DNA of 64,000 nucleotides from Methylocystis sp. (GCA_016178015.1 JACOUB010000036.1:1-64000); one strand, 5' to 3'; counted from the first letter of the stretch, positions 36,797-46,187 are shown. Program-made: numbers and translations. The notes: generated by a model from the letters alone, not told the origin.

Positions 36797-37519
36797 TCAC
36801 TCCGGCAGGAGAGGTTCGAGGTAACCTCGGACGAAATCCGGCAGGCGCTCGTCCTGGAGCTGCGCGCGGCGAGAAATCATGTGGGCGCGCGCCAGCTCCG
36901 GCCTTTCCTGTTGCGCCAGATGGCGCGCGACACGCTCCGCGATGGCCGCCGCCGGCAGCTTGGACGCGGCCAGTTTCACGCAGGCGACGCGCGGACCCGC
37001 GAAGACGATGGTCCAGCTTGCGTCGAACTCGACTTCGCAGGGCGCGATGCCCGTCTCCTCGCGGAGTTCGCGCCTCAGGCTGCCGTCGAGATCGACGCGC
37101 CCGTTGCGCACGTCGGACGGATCGGGCGTGCCGCACGGAAAATAGACGGCGCCGGCGTTGGCGGTCGGCGCGCCCATCTCGCCCAAAAGAAACGCGTCGT
37201 CGCTCGAGCGCACCGCCGCCATGGCGAAACAATTGTACACGCCGGCGCCAGGGAAGCCGAAGTCGCGCCAAGCGAGAAAGCGCGAAAATCGCGTCTCAAA
37301 AAAACCGACGGCCAGAACCTTGCGGGCGCCTTGCTCCGTTCTCTCTTGGATGCGGCGCGCCAGGAGGACGCGCCCGTCATAGAAAGAGGGGTTTTCGCTC
37401 ACCAGATTTGCCCAGTACGCGTTGATTTCGCGGCGCCGGCGCCGGTCGAATGGCCAGTCGTGGTCTTCGATAACGCAATCGAGACGGTCGACCCTGGCGA
37501 GCTTGACCTCACGGTTCAC
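36797..37519 (-). CDS. NUDIX hydrolase family protein
   Basis: A 240-residue protein with the NUDIX catalytic helix RELREETGI preceded by LDGSLR (about residues 145-158); the upstream Glu of the canonical box is not clearly in place. NUDIX enzymes cleave nucleoside diphosphates linked to another group. The N-terminal 90 residues (ARVDRLDCVIEDHDWPFD, LVSENPSFYDGRVLLARR) form the extra domain common in larger members. The start is GTG at 37519, overlapping the stop of the preceding phzF-like gene as GTGA. It is the last gene of a coupled three-gene group. The substrate is unknown. Confidence 0.75.
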   Translation of the reverse strand: MNREVKLARVDRLDCVIEDHDWPFDRRRRREINAYWANLVSENPSFYDGRVLLARRIQERTEQGARKVLAVGFFETRFSRFLAWRDFGFPGAGVYNCFAMAAVRSSDDAFLLGEMGAPTANAGAVYFPCGTPDPSDVRNGRVDLDGSLRRELREETGIAPCEVEFDASWTIVFAGPRVACVKLAASKLPAAAIAERVARHLAQQERPELARAHMISRRAQLQDERLPDFVRGYLEPLLPE

Positions 37520-37851
37520 AGATAGAACTCTCCCTCGGCGATCATGATCGCCTGACCGCCGCGCCGGGCCAGCATTTCGTCGGCGCGCGTTTTGGCGATC
37601 AGCGCCGCGACGCCGATGGTCGGATGGCCGGCGAAAGCAAGTTCGCCGCACGGCGTGAACATGCGCAGGCGCGCCGTGTTTACGGGATCGCGCGGCGCAA
37701 GCAGGAAAGCCGTTTCACTCAGGTTGAACTGGCGCGCGATTTGCCGCATCGCGTCGTTCGTCAGTGCGTCGCAATCGTTGACGACGGCCAGCCGATTGCC
37801 GGCGAATTTGCGGTCCGTAAAGACGTCGAGCGTGTGGAAACGAAGTTTCAC
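37516..37851 (-). CDS. PhzF-family protein, N-terminal half only
   Basis: A 111-residue protein that matches only the first half of PhzF-type isomerases (normally about 290 residues, two similar domains). FHTLDVFTDRKFAGNRLAVV, FNLSETAFLL with the catalytic Glu position, and FTPCGELAFAGHPTIGVAAL are all present, then the frame stops after AEGEFYL. The start (GTG at 37851) overlaps the preceding NTF2-like gene as GTGA, and the stop overlaps the NUDIX start as GTGA. The precise couplings argue against random decay: it may be a truncated gene with a new downstream fusion point or a functional single-domain form. Confidence 0.72.
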   Translation of the reverse strand: MKLRFHTLDVFTDRKFAGNRLAVVNDCDALTNDAMRQIARQFNLSETAFLLAPRDPVNTARLRMFTPCGELAFAGHPTIGVAALIAKTRADEMLARRGGQAIMIAEGEFYL

Positions 37852-38306
37852 GCCGCGTCCGATTCGCCTTGCATCGAAAGGATGGCGATGCTGTCGCGAT
37901 ATTCCACGAACTCGACCATGAGACCGTGCTCGAAGCGCGCGAAGTCGGCCAGCTCCACCAAGCCGCGCCGGCCGGTGCCGCGGTGGCGCCATTCGACGGT
38001 GCGGCGGACTGCGACGCGTCCGCCATCGACGATCATGTCCGAAAGGGCGTAATTCAGCTGCTCGAAGTCGATGTTGATGGTCCGTAAGATGCTCGCCAGG
38101 GTCTCGACGCCGACATGGCGTCCGGCATAGGATATGCGCGACTTGTCGCCGACGAACTCACAAACGATGTCCGGCGCGCACAGGCGCCGGACCGCATCGA
38201 GATCATGTCCGGTCGAGGCGTGCAAAGCGAGCAAATTCACGCGATCGACGATTTCGTCGCGATTGAGGCCGGGCGGTTTTTGCGACAGCAATTGCTGAAA
38301 CGGCAT
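37848..38306 (-). CDS. SnoaL/NTF2-like family protein 1
   Basis: A 152-residue alpha+beta barrel protein of the SnoaL-like polyketide cyclase/NTF2 superfamily. DRVNLLALHASTGHDLDAVRR, FVGDKSRISYAGRHVGVET and RTVEWRHRGTGRRGLVELA are the recognisable parts; EWRHRGTGR is shared with the next upstream protein (38520-38954), so the two are paralogues. Members bind or isomerise small hydrophobic ligands, but no catalytic function can be assigned. The ATG at 38306 is chosen. The stop overlaps the phzF-like start (GTGA), placing it first in a coupled NTF2-PhzF-NUDIX set. Confidence 0.72.
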   Translation of the reverse strand: MPFQQLLSQKPPGLNRDEIVDRVNLLALHASTGHDLDAVRRLCAPDIVCEFVGDKSRISYAGRHVGVETLASILRTINIDFEQLNYALSDMIVDGGRVAVRRTVEWRHRGTGRRGLVELADFARFEHGLMVEFVEYRDSIAILSMQGESDAA

Positions 38307-38519
38307 GACATGGCCTCGAGGGGGAACCCCGCCTTCGAACTTAGCGTGGGGAGGGTTGGCGAGGCTTCGCGGCTCTTTGTCGCAGGCCGCTGTTGTGGAT
38401 GGAGCGCAAGGCATCGCGGATGCGAAGATGAGCTTCGCGAAGCTGCGGACCTTTCGAGCTGGATGGCGCTCTAAAGCAAAGAAAAATATGGAGAAATCGC
38501 CTGTCGATGCGCCACGCTC

Positions 38520-38954
38520 TCAAGCGCCCGCCAGCGCTACTATGCCATGATAATCCATATACTCGTGAGCCTCCGCGATCAGTCCGTTCTTCCAACTGAG
38601 AAAATAGGCCGTCTCCAGCGCAAGCGTGCGGCCCGTCCCTCGGTGCCGCCACGAACTTCGCCATCTGACGGCGGCGCTCTCATTCTCGAGAAGGACGTCG
38701 ATCACCTCGCCGTCCAACAGCTCGAATTCCATGTCGAACAGCCGGATATTTTCGCGAAACGCGGCTCTTCCCAGCAGAACTTGTGGAAGAAAGAAAACGC
38801 CGTTGAGGCAGTGGTAATGCATTGCGACGTCGGGAGCGAAATGGCGCGCCATCTCGTCGATTTGGCCTGACATGCGTAGGTTGGCGATGAGATAGATACG
38901 ACGGCGAAGATCGCCCTCGTCCAACTGTTTCTGGCCCCCCGCGCTTCGCCGCAC
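38520..38954 (-). CDS. SnoaL/NTF2-like family protein 2
   Basis: A 144-residue paralogue of the neighbouring NTF2-like protein, with IYLIANLRMSGQIDEMARHF, LGRAAFRENIRLFD and RSSWRHRGTGRTLALETA. The SxWRHRGTGR stretch and the length are shared; overall identity looks moderate. The GTG start at 38954 is preceded by an in-frame stop seven codons upstream, and its GGGAG ribosome site lies inside a perfect hairpin (38956-38977). It lies 213 bp upstream of paralogue 1; no other gene is seen in that gap (38307-38519). Function unknown. Confidence 0.7.
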   Translation of the reverse strand: MRRSAGGQKQLDEGDLRRRIYLIANLRMSGQIDEMARHFAPDVAMHYHCLNGVFFLPQVLLGRAAFRENIRLFDMEFELLDGEVIDVLLENESAAVRWRSSWRHRGTGRTLALETAYFLSWKNGLIAEAHEYMDYHGIVALAGA

Positions 38955-38955
38955 C

Positions 38956-38977
38956 GGCTTCTCCCTCGGGAGAAGCC
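38956..38977 (-). promoter_or_regulatory. Hairpin covering the ribosome site of NTF2-like gene 2
   Basis: GGCTTCTCCC and GGGAGAAGCC separated by 2 nt form a 10-bp perfect stem directly before the GTG start. The Shine-Dalgarno GGGAG is in the 3' arm, so folding would block translation. Confidence 0.55.
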
Positions 38978-39063
38978 GTCGTCACGGCGATCTTCCCCAT
39001 GGTTTTACTTGACTCGCCGAGGAATTGGCCGTGAAAAAACTGACGTGATTTCAAAACTATAAG

Positions 39064-40260
<1,197 letters not shown>

Positions 40261-40269
40261 TTAACGCCG

Positions 40270-40366
40270 ATCGAATCGATCGCGCCCACGCATTCGTCGA
40301 TCGTTCCCGGCTTGCCGGTCAGCTCGAAAATGAAGCTCTCGGCGGCGTCGAAGCCGCGGAGCTCAG
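40270..40366 (-). pseudogene. Duplicate fragment of the ilvH 3' coding region
   Basis: Minus-strand translation gives AAESFIFELTGKPGTIDECV, then GAIDSIGVK and a stop, matching TTESFIFELTGKPGKIDEF in the intact ilvH at 41043-41591. About 55 bp (near 40290-40345 versus 41128-41186) are almost identical; the ends have decayed. It begins at the mazF stop and so closes a module framed by two copies of the ilvH tail. Confidence 0.8.
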
Positions 40367-40716
40367 CCGCCCCTCAAATCCGAACCAATAATGCAAGTGA
40401 GAACGCCCCGGACCTGCTCGAGGACGACATCGGCGACGCGGTCCACGGGTTTCGAGACGATCCGCCTCCTGTCGATGGCCTTGATCTGATCGACGATCAC
40501 GGCGCCCTCGACCTTTCCACCCGCCGACAATGCGACGTGAAAAGGCCAATGCTTGGCGCTGGAAGTCACCGGACACGCGAGCACGAACGAAGATCGTCGA
40601 TTGTAAGCGTGCGCGGAAATGATGACGGCCGGACGCCGCCCACTTTGCTCATGACCAAAGGCCGGATCGAAATCGACCCAGACGAGGTCGCCAGCATCGA
40701 GGGCCGTCGCGCTCAC
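40363..40716 (-). CDS. mazF: MazF/PemK-family toxin (endoribonuclease)
   Basis: A 117-residue toxin expected to cleave mRNA at specific short sites. DLVWVDFDPAFGHEQSGRRP, AVIISAHAYNRRSSFVLACP and the EGAVIVDQIKAIDRRRI block are typical of MazF/PemK, including the conserved Arg, the Thr/Ser and the VDQIKAID loop. The GTG start at 40716 overlaps the mazE stop as GTGA, so toxin synthesis depends on antitoxin translation. It appears intact. The module is inserted between ilvH and a partial duplicate of the ilvH tail. Confidence 0.9.
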   Translation of the reverse strand: MSATALDAGDLVWVDFDPAFGHEQSGRRPAVIISAHAYNRRSSFVLACPVTSSAKHWPFHVALSAGGKVEGAVIVDQIKAIDRRRIVSKPVDRVADVVLEQVRGVLTCIIGSDLRGG

Positions 40717-40988
40717 TCGGAGGGTTTCGCGTCATAGGGCGGCCATGGAGGTTCAACCGCGCTCCAGTCTTCGAGCGGCGGTTGGTTTTCCCAGCCGATC
40801 CGATCCGCTTCGGCGAGCAGCTCGTCGAGCGAACGGGACCTGACCTTGGGGATCGACCGAAGCTCGATCACGCCTTTTCGAACCGAAAATTCGAGATCCT
40901 CGCCCGGACCGACGCGTAATTCGTCGAGCGCCGCCTTCGGCAAGCGTACAGCGGCGCTGTTGCCCCATTTCGCAATCCGAACGCGCAT
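40713..40988 (-). CDS. mazE: MazE/AbrB-family antitoxin
   Basis: A 91-residue antitoxin. The N-terminal swapped-hairpin DNA-binding domain MRVRIAKWGNSAAVRLPKAA and GEDLEFSVRKGVIELR are diagnostic of MazE/SpoVT-AbrB proteins; the C-terminal acidic/Pro-rich tail (WENQPPLEDWSAVEPPW) would wrap and inhibit MazF. The ATG at 40988 has a perfect AAAGGAG site. It overlaps mazF by 4 bp. Antitoxins of this class repress their own promoter with the toxin as co-repressor; a matching palindrome is upstream. Confidence 0.9.
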   Translation of the reverse strand: MRVRIAKWGNSAAVRLPKAALDELRVGPGEDLEFSVRKGVIELRSIPKVRSRSLDELLAEADRIGWENQPPLEDWSAVEPPWPPYDAKPSE

Positions 40989-41003
40989 GACGGCTCCTTT
41001 TGT

Positions 41004-41022
41004 GGATATCCAATGTATATCC
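41004..41022. promoter_or_regulatory. mazEF promoter/operator palindrome
   Basis: GGATAT and ATATCC flank 7 nt, 16 bp upstream of the mazE ATG; on the minus strand it includes TATACA, a plausible -10. This fits autoregulation by MazE. Confidence 0.5.
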
Positions 41023-41042
41023 ATCCAGCCCCGGCCGTCCAC

Positions 41043-41591
41043 TCAAATCGGCTCCGGCCCGCGCGATATGGCGGCGATGCCGGTGCGCGACACCTCGACG
41101 AGGCCGATGGGCCGCATGAGGTCCACGAATTCGTCGATCTTTCCCGGCTTGCCGGTCAGTTCGAAAATGAAACTCTCGGTGGTGGCGTCGACCACGCGGG
41201 CCCGGAAAGCCTCGGCGAGGCGCAGCGCGTCGTTACGGTTCTCGCCGCGTCCGCGCACTTTGACCATGGCCAGTTCACGCTCGAGCGAGCGCGCGGCCAG
41301 GGTCAGATCGATGACCTTGTGCACCGGCACGAGGCGCTCGAGCTGATGGTGAATCTGTTCGATCGTCTCGGGCGTGCCCGAGGTTACGACCGTGATGCGC
41401 GACAGGTGCTCGGCGTGCGCGACTTCGGCCACCGTCAGGCTCTCGATATTGTAGCCGCGCCCTGAAAACAGGCCGACGACGCGCGCCAGAACGCCCGGTT
41501 CGTTGTCGACGAGGATCGATAAGGTATGCGCCTCGACGTTCGACCCGGTCGTAGGCGACGAATAGGGAGAAGGTGGAGCAGCCGCGGTCAT
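41043..41591 (-). CDS. ilvH: Acetolactate synthase small (regulatory) subunit
   Basis: Regulatory subunit of acetohydroxyacid synthase, conferring valine feedback. 182 residues with an N-terminal ACT domain (HTLSILVDNEPGVLARVVGL, FSGRGYNIESLTVAEV) and the C-terminal ALS_ss domain (FIFELTGKPGKIDEFVDLM, GLVEVSRTGIAAISRG). The large subunit ilvB is not in the window. It reads towards ilvC, but the mazEF module and an ilvH tail duplicate intervene. The intact copy keeps the canonical C-terminus. Confidence 0.95.
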   Translation of the reverse strand: MTAAAPPSPYSSPTTGSNVEAHTLSILVDNEPGVLARVVGLFSGRGYNIESLTVAEVAHAEHLSRITVVTSGTPETIEQIHHQLERLVPVHKVIDLTLAARSLERELAMVKVRGRGENRNDALRLAEAFRARVVDATTESFIFELTGKPGKIDEFVDLMRPIGLVEVSRTGIAAISRGPEPI

Positions 41592-41943
41592 GTGCTCGGA
41601 TTCCGTTGCTTAAAACGCCAAATGGCGAGGGGTCGCCCGAATTGAATGGCAAATTGCCTTATTGCGGCGGTCCATTCAACCCCTCGCCGCCTGCGTCGCC
41701 AGGCATTTTCGAGGGCGACGCGCCAGCGCGAGCATTGTCACGGCCAGTGGCGATGGCCTGAGTTTGCGAGGCGGTTGGGGCATTCGGGGGGAAAGTTTCG
41801 CTCCAGCAGAAAAAGGAGCGTGTTTTGGCGATTTTCATTTCATCAATCTTCATCTGGTAGTTGATAACGAGATCGCCCGACCGAAATCGCGCCGCCCCCC
41901 CGAGGCGGACGATGACAAGCAGCGTTTGCAAAGAGTGGTCCTT

Positions 41944-42315
41944 ATGCCGAAGACCGTGCTCATCGTCGAGGATAACGAACTCAACATGAAGCTGTTCAAC
42001 GATCTGTTGGAGGCCAACGGTCACGCGACCCTCCAGACCACGAGCGGCGTCGAGGCCATTTCTCTGGCGCGCCGCCATCGGCCGGACCTCATCCTCATGG
42101 ATATCCAGCTCCCCGAAGTCTCGGGTCTCGAGGTGACCCGCTGGCTCAAGGACGACCAGGAACTCCGCACGATTCCGGTTATCGCGATCACCGCCTTCGC
42201 GATGAAGGGCGACGAAGAAAAAATCCGCCAAGGCGGTTGCGAAGCTTATCTCTCCAAACCCATTTCAGTGGTAAAATTTTTGGAGACCGTCAACGCCTTC
42301 CTGGCCGACAAGTAA
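41944..42315 (+). CDS. divK: Single-domain response regulator DivK
   Basis: A 123-residue receiver-only protein. [20 protein letters not shown], phosphoacceptor Asp53 in [13 protein letters not shown], and KPISVVKF with the conserved Lys match DivK, the alphaproteobacterial cell-cycle regulator acting with DivJ/PleC and DivL to control CtrA. The ATG at 41944 is required by the family start; the longer frame to 41662 is intergenic. pleD follows after 13 bp, the conserved divK-pleD order. 41592-41943 (352 bp) upstream holds no recognised gene and presumably the promoter. Confidence 0.95.
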   Translation: MPKTVLIVEDNELNMKLFNDLLEANGHATLQTTSGVEAISLARRHRPDLILMDIQLPEVSGLEVTRWLKDDQELRTIPVIAITAFAMKGDEEKIRQGGCEAYLSKPISVVKFLETVNAFLADK

Positions 42316-42328
42316 GAGGCTGTTAACC

Positions 42329-43699
42329 ATGACCGCGCGTGTCCTCATCGTCGACGATCTCGCTCCCAACGTAAAGCTGCTGCAAGCGCGCCTCACCGCC
42401 GAGTATTTCGAAGTGATAACCGCGAGCAGCGGCTTAGAAGCGCTCGAGCTCTGTCGCGCAGATCGCTGCGACATCGTGCTCCTCGACGTGATGATGCCGG
42501 GCATGGACGGCTTCGAAGTCTGCCGCCGGCTGAAGGCGGATCCATCGACCGTACACATTCCCGTCGTCATGGTGACGGCGCTCGATCAGGCGGCCGATCG
42601 CGTGCGCGGCCTCGACGCCGGCGCCGACGACTTTCTCACCAAGCCCGTCGACGAAATCGCCTTGATCGCACGCGTGCGCTCGCTCGCCCGCATCAAGGTC
42701 ATATTGGACGAATTACGCGCCCGCGCCAACACCTCGGCCAATCTTGGCATCTCGCAGGCGCCGCCGCAGTCGGCGGCTGACGCCGGTGAAAACGGACGTA
42801 TCCTGCTGGTCGACGACACCGCCAGCTCGGCGAGCCGCATTGTCGCGGCGCTGCGCGATCTTCACGACATCGATGTCGAATCGGCCCCCCAGGAAGCCTT
42901 GTTCCGCGCCGCTGAAGGCGCTTACGATATGGTCGCCGTCAGCCTCAATCTCGGCGAATTCGATGCGCTGCGGCTGTGCAGTCAGTTGCGTTCGCTCGAG
43001 CGTACGCGCGCGTTGCCGATCCTGCTGATCGCCGATCTCGACGAACGCACGCGCATTTTGCGCGCGCTGGACCTCGGGGTGAACGACTATATCACCCGGC
43101 CGATCGACCATAACGAACTCATTGCCCGCGTACGCAGCCAATTGCGCCGCAAACGCTATACCGACATGCTGCGCGACAATCTGCAAGCCGCCATGGAGCT
43201 CGCGGTCGTCGATCCGTTGACGGGGCTCAACAACCGCCGCTATCTCGAGACCCATCTCGCGTCGCTGCTCGACCAGGCGGCATACAAGGGGCGGCCTCTG
43301 TCTTTGATGGCGCTTGACATCGATCACTTCAAGAAGGTCAACGACACGTACGGTCACGACGTCGGCGACGAGGTTCTGGCGCATTTCGCTCAACGCATGA
43401 AACGCGTGGTTCGCGACGCCGACCTGGTTTGCCGCATGGGCGGCGAAGAATTCGTCATCGTCATGCCGGAAACGCCGCTGGCGGTCGCCGCGAAAATCGC
43501 CGAACGCGTGCGCGCGGCGATCCAATCGGAGCAATTCCACATCGACTCCTTTGGACGGACCATTCCGGTGACGACGTCGATCGGCATCGCCGAACGAGGC
43601 GCCGACGCCAACGCCGACGCGCTGTTGCGCCGCGCCGACAAAGCGCTCTACGCGTCAAAGAGTTCCGGCCGCAACCGGGTCACCGCCGCCGCCGCCTGA
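42329..43699 (+). CDS. pleD: Diguanylate cyclase response regulator PleD
   Basis: A 456-residue REC-REC-GGDEF protein that makes cyclic di-GMP during the swarmer-to-stalked type transition. Phosphoacceptor Asp53 lies in LLDVMMPGMDG; the second receiver (about 160-275) lacks an Asp at that position and would serve as a dimerisation adaptor. The catalytic loop reads GGEEF (371-375), and the RxxD product-inhibition site is R362-D365 just upstream. Length and layout match Caulobacter PleD. It is co-transcribed with divK. Confidence 0.96.
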   Translation: MTARVLIVDDLAPNVKLLQARLTAEYFEVITASSGLEALELCRADRCDIVLLDVMMPGMDGFEVCRRLKADPSTVHIPVVMVTALDQAADRVRGLDAGADDFLTKPVDEIALIARVRSLARIKVILDELRARANTSANLGISQAPPQSAADAGENGRILLVDDTASSASRIVAALRDLHDIDVESAPQEALFRAAEGAYDMVAVSLNLGEFDALRLCSQLRSLERTRALPILLIADLDERTRILRALDLGVNDYITRPIDHNELIARVRSQLRRKRYTDMLRDNLQAAMELAVVDPLTGLNNRRYLETHLASLLDQAAYKGRPLSLMALDIDHFKKVNDTYGHDVGDEVLAHFAQRMKRVVRDADLVCRMGGEEFVIVMPETPLAVAAKIAERVRAAIQSEQFHIDSFGRTIPVTTSIGIAERGADANADALLRRADKALYASKSSGRNRVTAAAA

Positions 43700-43716
43700 A
43701 TGATCCGGTTCGCGCG

Positions 43717-43811
43717 CCCCTCTCCCACAGGGAGAGGGTGGCTGCCATAGGGCGTTCCGAAGGGACGCCCGTCGCAGGCGACGGGCTATGGCGGCCGGGT
43801 GAGGGGTTGCG
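43717..43811. repeat. REP-like composite repeat after pleD
   Basis: CCCCTCTCCC/GGGAGAGGG followed by a CCATAG...CTATGG hairpin and GGTGAGGGG. It probably ends the divK-pleD transcript. The rest of 43700-43952 holds nothing else recognised. Confidence 0.65.
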
Positions 43812-43952
43812 CGGCCTTGGTCGTTAGCGCCGTTGCCTCGGCAGGCCGCGTCGGCCTTGCGGGAGATGGCGGGTTAAACTATACCCGCGGGCGCGCCCGC
43901 GATGCTGCGGCTGGCGGCCGCCCTCCGCTTAAGAGGCGGCGACAAACAAAGT

Positions 43953-44028
<76 letters not shown>

Positions 44029-44218
44029 AGCAGTCCTTTCGTTCGGCGCTGACGTTTTGACGGAACGGGAAGACGCGCGCGGCGCCTGCAAAAACTGGCG
44101 TTGGTTGAGCGCCAGCCCGCGCCCAGCCTCGAACAGCTCAGCGCGTCGGTCGGGCGACTGCTCGAATTAAAGCGAAGCTCGCCTCTTGGAAACCGCTGCC
44201 GCCTGGCGGCCGAATGCG

Positions 44219-44344
44219 TCACTCGCTCAGCATCGTCAGAAATCTGACCTTTGAGGCGATGTTCAGAGCGGCGAGCGACAATCCGACGAAGATAGCCAAG
44301 GTGAGCAACACGAGCTTCGTGGCGTAAGATATGTCCGCCTCCAT
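44219..44344 (-). CDS. Possible single-TM micropeptide
   Basis: A 41-codon frame, MEADISYATKLVLLTLAIFV and onwards, with one hydrophobic helix (residues 8-29). No ribosome site is seen upstream, which is pyrimidine-rich, and there is no family match. Listed as a weak candidate only. Confidence 0.25.
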   Translation of the reverse strand: MEADISYATKLVLLTLAIFVGLSLAALNIASKVRFLTMLSE

Positions 44345-44416
44345 CGGGGGAGGGACAGCCAATCTAACACAGATCCTCTCTCGCCTGAACCGAGGCCGGC
44401 GCTCGGCAATTTTCAC

Positions 44417-44553
44417 CGCCGTGGCCGTGCTTGTCACGGCCATCCAGCTCATGCTGGAGTATGATTGACCGACCGGCGCGATACCGCAACGCCACAAAGC
44501 CAGTGGTCAGGCCAGCGGTCGGGCGTGGATGCCCGCGCCAAGCGCGGGCATGT
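44417..44553. repeat. Composite palindromic repeat, divergent copy
   Basis: GTGGCCGTGCTTGTCACGGCCAT and GTGGATGCCCGCGCCAAGCGCGGGCAT in outline, the same two-palindrome layout as the MITE-like family at 20622 and 53575, though the sequence between differs. Confidence 0.55.
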
Positions 44554-44601
44554 TGGTTTCAGGAGGCGAACATACAAGATGCGTCGAGCGGCAAAACCCG
44601 C

Positions 44602-45009
44602 TCAGGCCACGCCTCTTTCATTCAGGAACGGCCCGTAGCGCTTGTCGATATTGGGAATGTGATTGGTCAGCCAATCGACGACGAAGCCGGCGGTCTCTCC
44701 CGTAACCTCCGCCTGGCCGGCATGGAATTTCTTCTGCAGGTCGAGACAAGTCGCCACCAGTTTGTCATGCTCGGCCTTGTGGGTCGCGGCGGCGGGATAG
44801 TTGTATCTGGCGAAATTAGCTTCCTCGGAAGCGAAATGTTGCGCAACCGTTGTGATGAGCGTGTCCAATTGCCTGCCGACCGCCGAGCGGTCGCCGCTGC
44901 CGACGGCGTCGCCGAGGGCGTTGACCTGCTGGAAAATCTTTTGATGCTCCTGGTCGTGCTTGCTCACGTTGGTGGCGAATTGGTCTTTGGTCCAGGTGAT
45001 GAGCGACAT
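44602..45009 (-). CDS. Bacteriohemerythrin
   Basis: A 135-residue non-heme di-iron O2-binding protein. The ligand set is visible: HDQEHQ, HFASEEANF, HKAEH and HIPNIDKRYG, with a TWTKDQFATNVSKHDQEH start typical of bacterial hemerythrins. The ATG at 45009 follows GGAGGAAGC. Hemerythrins store or deliver oxygen, and in methanotrophs one is linked to particulate methane monooxygenase, though no such enzyme is encoded here. An FNR-type box lies 224 bp upstream, suggesting oxygen control. It is a monocistronic unit. Confidence 0.93.
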   Translation of the reverse strand: MSLITWTKDQFATNVSKHDQEHQKIFQQVNALGDAVGSGDRSAVGRQLDTLITTVAQHFASEEANFARYNYPAAATHKAEHDKLVATCLDLQKKFHAGQAEVTGETAGFVVDWLTNHIPNIDKRYGPFLNERGVA

Positions 45010-45232
45010 GGTGCTTCCTCCCCATTGAACGAATTTCCCGAGAGCGAAATGGTTTCGAATGGCGATTTCGCTCCTTGGCGTTTGTTTCAACGGACGATTT
45101 TGTCCGGAAAGTTCGCGACTTTTCTACGGTCACGTTCCGAGGTTCAATCGAAGGACGCGGACGCGTTTTGAAGACACATGCCTGCGCCGACGATCGAACC
45201 TTTCTGTCTACGAGCGATGGCGGCGCTTGTAA

Positions 45233-45246
45233 TTGACCTTTATCAA
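45233..45246. promoter_or_regulatory. FNR/FixK-type box upstream of hemerythrin
   Basis: TTGAC-CTTT-ATCAA matches the TTGAT-N4-ATCAA consensus at 9 of 10 positions. It lies in the 323-bp gap 45010-45332, which holds no gene. Confidence 0.5.
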
Positions 45247-45332
45247 CACGAGACGAATTGCCGCAGGCGCGAGGCGCGCACCGCGACGCGTGGCGCACAA
45301 AATAAGATTCGCGAAGAGCGGCGTCGTTATGA

Positions 45333-46187
45333 CTAGCCCGCCGTCGTGAAACCGGGATAGAGCGTCATCCCTCCATCGATAAATAGCGTGGCGCCGACGA
45401 CATAATCCGAATCGTCGGAGGCGAGCCACACAGCCGCTCGGGCTACGTCCTCCGGCTGTCCAATTCGCTGATACGGTATGAGAGTGAGAAGCTTTTGATA
45501 AGCTTCCTGCGTCTCCCACGCGGCCGTGTTTATCGCGGTCCTTATGGCGCCGGGCGCAATGCCGTTGACGCGAATGCGGTGGGGAGCAACCTCCTGAGCA
45601 AGACTGCGCATCATCATCATGACGCCGCCTTTGGAGGCGGCGTAATTCGGATGGCCCGCCCATGGGATTTCTTGGTGGACCGAACTCATACAGATGATCT
45701 TGCCGGCCGCGACGGACACCGACGGCGCCACGCCGCGGCGTAAGAACTCGCCGATCGCCTCGCGAGCGCAAAGAAACTGCCCGGTGAGATTGACGCCGAT
45801 CACGGCGTTCCATTGCGACAAGGTCATCTCATGGAAAGGCGCGTCGCGTTGCAGTCCCGCGTTGTTGACGAGAATGTCGATCGTGCCGAACTCCGCCATC
45901 ATGCGCCGAAACATCTCGCCAACGTCATCCTCCTGCGAGACATCCGCTTGGTGCGCGTAGGCCTTCCTCCCGCACCGCCGGATCTCTTCGACGACCTCCT
46001 CCGCCTGACGCGCGTTGGCCACATAATTGACGACGACGTCGGCGCCGGCTTGACCGAACGCCAGCGCGATCGCCCGGCCGATTCCCGAACTCGCGCCGGT
46101 GACCAACGCCTTTTGGCCGGCGAGAACTTTTGGCGCGCGACGTGGGGGCGGCTGCGCGTTTCCGTGCGCTGCGGGCGAAAGGGCCAT
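45333..46187 (-). CDS. Short-chain dehydrogenase/reductase
   Basis: A 284-residue classical SDR. TGASSGIGRAIALAF binds NAD(P); NNAG, the catalytic Ser of CMSSVHQEIPW and YAASKGG with the catalytic Tyr and Lys are intact. The overall pattern (VNGIAPGAIRTAIN, ASDDSDYVVGATLFIDGGM) is closest to glucose 1-dehydrogenase/3-ketoacyl reductase-like members. A 20-residue N-terminal Pro-rich extension precedes the fold. It is divergent from the FtsH paralogue with a 270-bp gap. Substrate unknown. Confidence 0.88.
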   Translation of the reverse strand: MALSPAAHGNAQPPPRRAPKVLAGQKALVTGASSGIGRAIALAFGQAGADVVVNYVANARQAEEVVEEIRRCGRKAYAHQADVSQEDDVGEMFRRMMAEFGTIDILVNNAGLQRDAPFHEMTLSQWNAVIGVNLTGQFLCAREAIGEFLRRGVAPSVSVAAGKIICMSSVHQEIPWAGHPNYAASKGGVMMMMRSLAQEVAPHRIRVNGIAPGAIRTAINTAAWETQEAYQKLLTLIPYQRIGQPEDVARAAVWLASDDSDYVVGATLFIDGGMTLYPGFTTAG

